28,983 nucleotides of DNA, taken from contig JBCCBB010000036.1 in assembly GCA_039814545.1 (NCBI GenBank), forward strand, positions 1-28,983, read 5' to 3'. How positions within the stretch are numbered: position 1 is the stretch's first letter; every line of letters begins with the position of its first letter. Source of the stretch: CALBPI01 sp039814545 (GTDB lineage: Bacteria; Pseudomonadota; Gammaproteobacteria; Steroidobacterales; Woeseiaceae). Made by a program: the position numbers and the translations under genes. Under the pieces are notes generated by a model. That model did not search any database and was not told where the DNA came from. It saw only the letters and a program-made list of their open reading frames with translations. Below are positions 24,121-28,983 of the stretch, piece after piece.

Positions 24121-24149
24121 TCGACGAAAATTTTAATCCGGATTAAAAT
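24121..24149 (+). promoter_or_regulatory. Predicted icmF promoter
   Basis: TCGACG (24121-24126, 4 of 6), a 17-bp spacer and TAAAAT (24144-24149, 5 of 6) point rightwards. Transcription would start near 24156 and give a leader of about 84 nt to the icmF ATG. The spacer and -10 lie within the palindrome at 24129-24150, so a bound dimer would block it. Confidence 0.6.
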
Positions 24150-24150
24150 T
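24129..24150. promoter_or_regulatory. Perfect 22-bp palindrome, predicted TetR-family operator
   Basis: Two uninterrupted 11-bp arms, AATTTTAATCC and GGATTAAAATT, meet at CCGG with no spacer. The site is strikingly AT-rich in otherwise GC-rich DNA and sits in the gap between tetR and icmF. Each arm contains the -10 box of one of two opposing promoters. Length, symmetry and place fit a TetR-family operator. Confidence 0.85.
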
Positions 24151-24158
24151 AGTGTCAC
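24130..24158 (-). promoter_or_regulatory. Predicted tetR-mipA promoter
   Basis: Read on the minus strand, GTGACA (24158-24153, 5 of 6 to TTGACA), a 17-bp spacer and TAAAAT (24135-24130, 5 of 6) point leftwards. Transcription would start near 24123, about 41 nt before the tetR ATG. It mirrors the icmF promoter across the same palindrome. Confidence 0.6.
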
Positions 24159-24239
24159 GCACACGGGCCACTGTACCGGCCTGCGGCTCTGACCGCGACC
24201 GCCCCTGGCCCACAATCGCACACCGCAAGGAGGGCGCCC

Positions 24240-27200
24240 ATGAGCGTTGCAACCCGGGAAATGACGGGTACGGAAGCGGCCGATCGCGAGCCGCCCCTGC
24301 GGTTTGTCACCGCCGCCTCATTGTTCGACGGCCACGATGCCGCGATCAACATCATGCGCCGGCTGATTCAGTCAAAAGGCGCTGAGGTGATCCACCTCGG
24401 TCACAACCGCAGCGTAGCCGACGTCGTTCGCGCCGCCATCCAGGAAGACGCCGATGGCATCGCCATCAGTTCCTACCAGGGGGGCCACACGGAATACTTC
24501 CGCTACATGGTCGACATGCTGCGCGATGCGGGTTCGGAGCACATTCGCGTGTTCGGCGGCGGTGGGGGCACGATCACGCCCGAGGAAATACGCGAGCTCA
24601 TGGAATATGGGGTCGAGCGAATTTATCACCCCAACGACGGCATGAAGCTCGGCCTCGATGCGATGATTGAAGACCTGATCGCCCGCACCACGGAAGCGCG
24701 CTCGGCGCGCGCCACGGGGTTGCCCGAGGGTCAGCCGAAGGCCGGCGATGCGCCCGGTATTGCGGCCATGCTCTCGGCGCTCGAGCAGCAGCGCTTCGAC
24801 GACGACACCCTGACGCGCCTGCGTCGCGAGTGGTCCATGGCCCGCGGGGTGCCCGTCATCGGCATCACGGGTACGGGTGGCGCCGGCAAGTCTAGCGTCA
24901 CCGACGAGCTTTTGAACCGGTTCTCGCAGCACTTCCCGGAACGACGCATTGCCGTTGTCGCCGTTGATCCGACTCGCCGGCGCACGGGCGGCGCACTTCT
25001 GGGCGACCGCATCCGTATGAACACGCTGCGAAACGAACGGCTTTACATGCGTTCGATTGCCACGCGGCGCCAGCACCTGGCGACGAGCGACATGCTCGGT
25101 GACGCTGTGGCCTTCCTGAAAAGCGCGGGCTTTGACCTTGTGATCGTGGAAACGGCCGGTATCGGTCAGAGCGACAGCGAGATCGTCGACCTCGTCGACT
25201 TCTCGACCTACGTCATGACCTCGGATTACGGCGCGGCGAGCCAGCTCGAGAAAATCGACATGCTCGACTTCGCTGACCTGGTGGTGCTCAACAAGTACGA
25301 CCGACGTGGCGCCGAGGACGCGCTGCGCGACATCCGCAAGCAGTGGCGACGCAACCGGCTTGCCTTCCAGGCCAGCGATGCCGAGGTGCCTGTGTACCCG
25401 ACCATTGCCAGCCAGTTCGCCGATCCTGGCTTGACCTGGATGTTCTCGGAGCTCTGCCGCCACCTTACGGAAAAACTGGAACTCGATGCAGACCGCTGGC
25501 ACGTGGATATCGGCGACGTCGAGCGCGAACCGCGTGCCACGGCGCTGATTCCCGGTGCCCGGATCCGCTACCTGGCGGAGATCAGCGAGCAAGGGCGGGG
25601 CATCAACGTCCGAATCGAACGCGAAGCCAATGCTGCGCGCGAGGCGCAACACCTCTACGGGGCGCTCAAGGCTCTCGAGGATCCGATGCTGCCCGCAGCG
25701 CTCGAACGTTTCGAGTCGGCGGCACTGACCGATGACAGCGTTGATCTCTCCACGCGCACGCTGCGTCAGCGATACAACGAGTCGCTCGGAAACCTGTCCG
25801 GCGAGGCTCTAGATCTGCTGACGGGCTGGCCGGCGCGCCGGGCCGGTGTGACCAGCGAGCAGTACGAATACAGTGTGCGCGGCAAGACCATCACAGGCGA
25901 CAACTACCGCGAGACGCTAAGTCACCTCAAGGTGCCCAAAATTGCGGCGCCCAAGTTCGAGGACTGGGGCGAGCAGCTCACCTTCCTCATGAAGGAAAAC
26001 CTGCCGGGCGGTTATCCGTTCACGGGCGGCGTGTATCCCTACCGCCGCACGGGCGAGGACCCGATCCGTATGTTCGCGGGCGAGGGTACGCCGGAACGCA
26101 CGAACCGTCGTTTCCACTACCTGTCGCAAGGTCACGACGCGGCACGGCTGTCGACCGCATTCGACTCCGTCACGCTCTATGGCGAGGACCCGCACGAACG
26201 CCCCGACATCTACGGCAAAGTCGGAAACTCAGGAGTGTCGATTGCGACCGTAGATGACATGAAGAAGCTCTACTCGGGCTTCGACCTCTGTGCGCCTACC
26301 ACATCGGTGTCGATGACGATCAACGGGCCCGCGCCCATGATCCTCGCGTTCTTTATGAACACGGCCATCGACCAGCAGGTCGAGCGCCACCTTGATGAGA
26401 CGGGCGGCTGGGACGCCGCAAACCGGAAGATGGACGCATGGTTCGGCGGCCGTGTACGACCGGCCTACGCGGGTGATTTGCCCGAAAGTCACAACGGTCT
26501 GGGCCTTCGCCTGCTGGGCGTACCCGGGCACGTCGTCATTGACGGTGACACGTACGCACGCATCAAAGCCGATACGCTGAAAACGGTGCGCGGCACGGTG
26601 CAGGCCGACATCCTCAAGGAAGACCAGGCGCAGAACACCTGCATTTTCTCGACAGAATTCGCGATGAAGATGATGGGTGACGTGCAGCAGTACTTCACCG
26701 ATCACGAGGTGCGCAACTACTACAGCGTCTCAATCTCGGGTTATCACATCGCCGAAGCCGGGGCGAACCCAATCAGTCAGCTTGCCTTTACGCTCTCGAA
26801 CGGCTTCACGATTGTGGAGTACTACCTGGCGCGCGGCATGAACATCGACGATTTCGCGCCCAACCTGTCGTTCTTCTTCTCGAACGGTATGGACCCCGAG
26901 TACTCAGTGATCGGTCGCGTGGCACGTCGTATCTGGGCGCGTGCCATGCGCGAGCGCTACGGTGCGAGCAAGCGCAGCCAGATGATGAAATACCACATCC
27001 AGACGTCGGGTCGCAGCCTGCACGCGCAGGAGATCAGCTTCAACGACATCCGCACGACGCTGCAGGCGCTCTATGCGCTGTTCGACAACTGCAACAGCCT
27101 ACACACCAACGCGTTCGACGAGGCCGTTACGACGCCCACGGAACAGTCGGTGCGTCGCGCCGTAGCCATCCAGCTCATCATCAACCGCGAGATGGGGCTC

Positions 27201-27692
27201 AACTACACAGAAAACCCCTGGCAGGGTTCATTCATCGTCGATGAGCTCACGGACCTCGTCGAAGAGGCCGTCTACGCCGAGTTCGACCGTATCTCGGAAC
27301 GCGGTGGCGTGCTGGGTGCCATGGACACGATGTACCAGCGCGGCAAGATCCAGGACGAGAGCCTCTATTACGAAAGCCGCAAGCACGACGGCAGCCTCCC
27401 GCTCATCGGCGTGAACACGTTCCTGCCGCCCGAAGGTCAGGAGGACGAGATTCATGAGCTTGAATTGATCCGCTCGACCGATGGCGAGAAGAACGACCAG
27501 ATCGATGCCGTACGCGCCTTCCAGAACGCGAATGACGATACGGGTGGCGACTCGCTTGCGCGTCTGCAGGCCGTGGCGCGGGCGCGCGGCAATGTGTTCG
27601 AGGCGCTCATCGAGACGGTGCAAACCTGCTCACTGGGTCAGATCTCTGCAGCGCTCTACGAGGTCGGCGGCGAATACCGTCGCAACATGTGA
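24240..27692 (+). CDS. icmF: Fused isobutyryl-CoA mutase IcmF (B12-binding, GTPase and mutase domains)
   Basis: 1150 aa, the size of IcmF fusions. The ATG at 24240 has an AAGGAGGG ribosome binding site 5 bp upstream. Domains in order: an adenosylcobalamin-binding domain (about 20-150) with H32 in FDGHDAA as the lower cobalt ligand and GGGGG at 106-110; a MeaI-like chaperone GTPase (about 200-450) with P-loop GTGGAGKSS (211-219); and the mutase TIM barrel (about 560 to about 1030) plus C-terminal region. It interconverts isobutyryl-CoA and n-butyryl-CoA, and some members also act on isovaleryl/pivalyl-CoA. F612 (RMFAG) stands where methylmalonyl-CoA mutase has tyrosine, and Q798 (QAQNTCIF) where it has arginine, which fits IcmF and not methylmalonyl-CoA mutase. 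It leads an operon with a crotonase, a thioesterase and an SDR. Confidence 0.96.
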   Translation: MSVATREMTGTEAADREPPLRFVTAASLFDGHDAAINIMRRLIQSKGAEVIHLGHNRSVADVVRAAIQEDADGIAISSYQGGHTEYFRYMVDMLRDAGSEHIRVFGGGGGTITPEEIRELMEYGVERIYHPNDGMKLGLDAMIEDLIARTTEARSARATGLPEGQPKAGDAPGIAAMLSALEQQRFDDDTLTRLRREWSMARGVPVIGITGTGGAGKSSVTDELLNRFSQHFPERRIAVVAVDPTRRRTGGALLGDRIRMNTLRNERLYMRSIATRRQHLATSDMLGDAVAFLKSAGFDLVIVETAGIGQSDSEIVDLVDFSTYVMTSDYGAASQLEKIDMLDFADLVVLNKYDRRGAEDALRDIRKQWRRNRLAFQASDAEVPVYPTIASQFADPGLTWMFSELCRHLTEKLELDADRWHVDIGDVEREPRATALIPGARIRYLAEISEQGRGINVRIEREANAAREAQHLYGALKALEDPMLPAALERFESAALTDDSVDLSTRTLRQRYNESLGNLSGEALDLLTGWPARRAGVTSEQYEYSVRGKTITGDNYRETLSHLKVPKIAAPKFEDWGEQLTFLMKENLPGGYPFTGGVYPYRRTGEDPIRMFAGEGTPERTNRRFHYLSQGHDAARLSTAFDSVTLYGEDPHERPDIYGKVGNSGVSIATVDDMKKLYSGFDLCAPTTSVSMTINGPAPMILAFFMNTAIDQQVERHLDETGGWDAANRKMDAWFGGRVRPAYAGDLPESHNGLGLRLLGVPGHVVIDGDTYARIKADTLKTVRGTVQADILKEDQAQNTCIFSTEFAMKMMGDVQQYFTDHEVRNYYSVSISGYHIAEAGANPISQLAFTLSNGFTIVEYYLARGMNIDDFAPNLSFFFSNGMDPEYSVIGRVARRIWARAMRERYGASKRSQMMKYHIQTSGRSLHAQEISFNDIRTTLQALYALFDNCNSLHTNAFDEAVTTPTEQSVRRAVAIQLIINREMGLNYTENPWQGSFIVDELTDLVEEAVYAEFDRISERGGVLGAMDTMYQRGKIQDESLYYESRKHDGSLPLIGVNTFLPPEGQEDEIHELELIRSTDGEKNDQIDAVRAFQNANDDTGGDSLARLQAVARARGNVFEALIETVQTCSLGQISAALYEVGGEYRRNM

Positions 27693-28432
27693 GTGATATC
27701 ACGCTAGAGCGCGCCGGCAACGGCGTGCTCACGCTCACACTGAACCGGCCCGAGGCACTTAATGCGTTAACGCCTGGCATGCTCGAGGCTCTGGCCGACG
27801 CGCTCGAGGCGGTGCAGCCCGATGATCGCGTCGTGGTCTTGACCGGGGCCGGCCGCGCATTTTCCGCTGGCGTCGATCTCAAGGCATTGGGCGGGCGCCC
27901 GATCGACCAAGGCAAGGTCGGCGACATACTTGATGTCCCCGCGGGTCGCGCACTCGATGCGATGGCGCGCCTGCCGCAGCCCGTGATCGCCAAGGTGAAT
28001 GGCCACTGCTTTACGGGCGCACTCGAACTCGCGCTGGGCTGTGACCTCATCTATGTGGCTGAAGAGGCCAAGCTGGGTGATACGCACGCCAAATGGGGTG
28101 TGCGCCCGACCTGGGGTATGACGCAGCGTCTGCCGCGTCGCGTGCCGATTAACGTCGCACGTGAACTGGCGTTTACGGCACGGAGTTTTACGGCCGGCGA
28201 AGCGGCATCGTGGGGGCTCGCGAATGGCCACGCGCCGGCTGCCGAGCTCGACGCGCTCGTTGAAGGCGTCATTTCGCGTATCCTCGCCAACAGCGCGGAC
28301 GTCATCGCGGCCTACAAAGATCTGTGGCGACGCACCGAGAGCTTGCCGCTCACCGAAGGACTGGCCGTGGAATCCGCGCGTGACTACGACATTGGCGATA
28401 CCAACGATCGACTCGCGGAGTTCATTGCGTGA
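27689..28432 (+). CDS. Enoyl-CoA hydratase/isomerase-family protein
   Basis: 247 aa crotonase from a GTG that overlaps the icmF stop by 4 bp (GTGA). The CoA pocket and oxyanion hole are visible (EALNALTP; AFSAGVDLKALG; GHCFTGALELALGCDL). The first catalytic glutamate of enoyl-CoA hydratases is kept as E113, but the second is replaced by H133 in KLGDTHAKWGVRPTWGMTQRLPR. This DTHAKWG type is a recognisable branch of the superfamily, so the residue is probably a branch feature and not damage. The reaction is unproven: hydration, isomerisation or another CoA-thioester chemistry. Coupling to icmF suggests it handles a short or branched acyl-CoA made by or fed to the mutase. Confidence 0.88.
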   Translation: MSDITLERAGNGVLTLTLNRPEALNALTPGMLEALADALEAVQPDDRVVVLTGAGRAFSAGVDLKALGGRPIDQGKVGDILDVPAGRALDAMARLPQPVIAKVNGHCFTGALELALGCDLIYVAEEAKLGDTHAKWGVRPTWGMTQRLPRRVPINVARELAFTARSFTAGEAASWGLANGHAPAAELDALVEGVISRILANSADVIAAYKDLWRRTESLPLTEGLAVESARDYDIGDTNDRLAEFIA

Positions 28433-28896
28433 CCCAGGCCCTGACCCCCGGTGACATGGGGATCCCCAACTACAAAGGCACCTTTCTCGATTTTCTCGAT
28501 TTCCGGATTATCGAGGCACGCCCAGGCTTCGTGCGCATGCGCATGCCCATCGCCCGTACCCACACCAATACGCTCGACATGGCGCATGGCGGGATCATCA
28601 TGTCGATGCTCGACATCGCCGGGGCGTTTGCCTCCCACGGCGGAGAACGCGGCGACGAGGTGTCTGTGACGATGACCCAGTCGACGCAGTTCATGCGCGC
28701 GGTCCTGGGCGACACGCTCTACGCCGAAGGCCAACTCACACGGCGCGCCGGGCGTACTGCGTTTACACACTCAACGGTGTTCGACCCGAGTCACGGCGAT
28801 GACCCGGAGTCACAAATCTGTGCGACGGCGCAGTGCACCTTCTTGATGCGGCCGCGCGATCGCAGCCGTCCTGCCAATGGGGAAAGCAATGAGTAA
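28429..28896 (+). CDS. PaaI-type hotdog acyl-CoA thioesterase
   Basis: 155 aa single hotdog fold of the PaaI/YbgC-like thioesterase group. The signature is AHGGIIMSMLDIAGAFAS (about 44-61), the HGG loop on the central helix, followed by the strand VTMTQSTQFMRAVLGDTLYAEGQLTRRAGRTAFT. It probably hydrolyses a CoA thioester and so releases CoA when intermediates pile up, or ends the pathway. It starts at a GTG overlapping the crotonase stop by 4 bp and overlaps the next gene by 8 bp. The C-terminal tail beyond about residue 140 is charged and looks disordered. Confidence 0.88.
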   Translation: MTQALTPGDMGIPNYKGTFLDFLDFRIIEARPGFVRMRMPIARTHTNTLDMAHGGIIMSMLDIAGAFASHGGERGDEVSVTMTQSTQFMRAVLGDTLYAEGQLTRRAGRTAFTHSTVFDPSHGDDPESQICATAQCTFLMRPRDRSRPANGESNE

Positions 28897-28983
28897 TGGT
28901 CGGTTTGATCTCACAGGGCGCGTGGCACTGGTCACGGGTGGTGGCTCGGGGCTCGGGCGACAGTTTGCGCTGACGCTGGCCGA
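28889..28983 (+). CDS. Short-chain dehydrogenase/reductase (partial, cut by window end)
   Basis: The first 31 codons of a gene running off the end of the window. The ATG at 28889 overlaps the thioesterase stop by 8 bp and follows a GGGGAAAG ribosome binding site. The translation has the classical SDR cofactor motif TGGGSGLG at residues 16-23, after FDLTGRVALV. This is enough for the family but not the substrate. As fourth gene of the icmF operon it may oxidise the 3-hydroxyacyl-CoA made by the crotonase. Confidence 0.85.
   Translation, partial: MSNGRFDLTGRVALVTGGGSGLGRQFALTLA

Noticed and set aside
24372..25652. 426-codon minus-strand frame opposite the icmF B12 and GTPase domains
   Set aside because: A shadow of icmF; the translation has no domain signature.

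Overview
The window is a gene-dense, GC-rich stretch of a bacterial chromosome and reads as a gammaproteobacterium. The evidence is PpiD and FabI of the Pseudomonas/E. coli type, an mltD / yafS-like / rnhA / dnaQ neighbourhood that is a rearranged form of the E. coli one, a full-length NhaB sodium/proton antiporter, and many start/stop overlaps of 1-8 bp. The NhaB antiporter, a PQQ alcohol dehydrogenase and several acyl-CoA enzymes suggest an aerobic, probably marine or salt-exposed heterotroph. That lifestyle is inference. No insertion sequence, prophage or CRISPR array was seen.

Layout. 1-138: the tail of a tRNA (probably Val), a complete tRNA-Asp(GTC) and a clear intrinsic terminator. 199-3430: ppiD and a dicarboxylate/amino-acid symporter, facing fabI (3436-4221, minus), which lies behind mltD (minus). 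6023-8050: a yafS-like methyltransferase, rnhA and dnaQ. 8170-9672: nhaB. 9743-13752: a nucleotide-sugar dehydrogenase, a UDP-glucuronate 4-epimerase type enzyme and pgi, which together look like sugar-nucleotide supply for surface polysaccharide. 14012-15979: a secreted S9 peptidase, followed by a strong hairpin.

16079-20995 is a tightly coupled four-gene cassette: an HSDL2-like SDR, an ACAD10/11-like phosphotransferase, a hydratase-2 (MaoC) protein and a periplasmic PQQ/heme-c alcohol dehydrogenase. I read it as a candidate alcohol/hydroxyacyl-CoA catabolic module related in logic to levulinate (Lva) or ACAD11 chemistry. It faces a YceI-like lipoprotein gene. A dienoyl-CoA-isomerase-like crotonase follows.

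22634-28983 is a second acyl-CoA locus. mipA and a TetR-family regulator run leftwards. The fused isobutyryl-CoA mutase icmF, a crotonase, a hotdog thioesterase and an SDR (cut off by the window end) run rightwards. Between the two units is a perfect 22-bp palindrome holding the -10 boxes of two face-to-face promoters, so one TetR dimer site could control both. This switch and the 16-21 kb cassette are the most promising candidates for a system not yet described. All functional calls come from reading the sequence; no database search was run.
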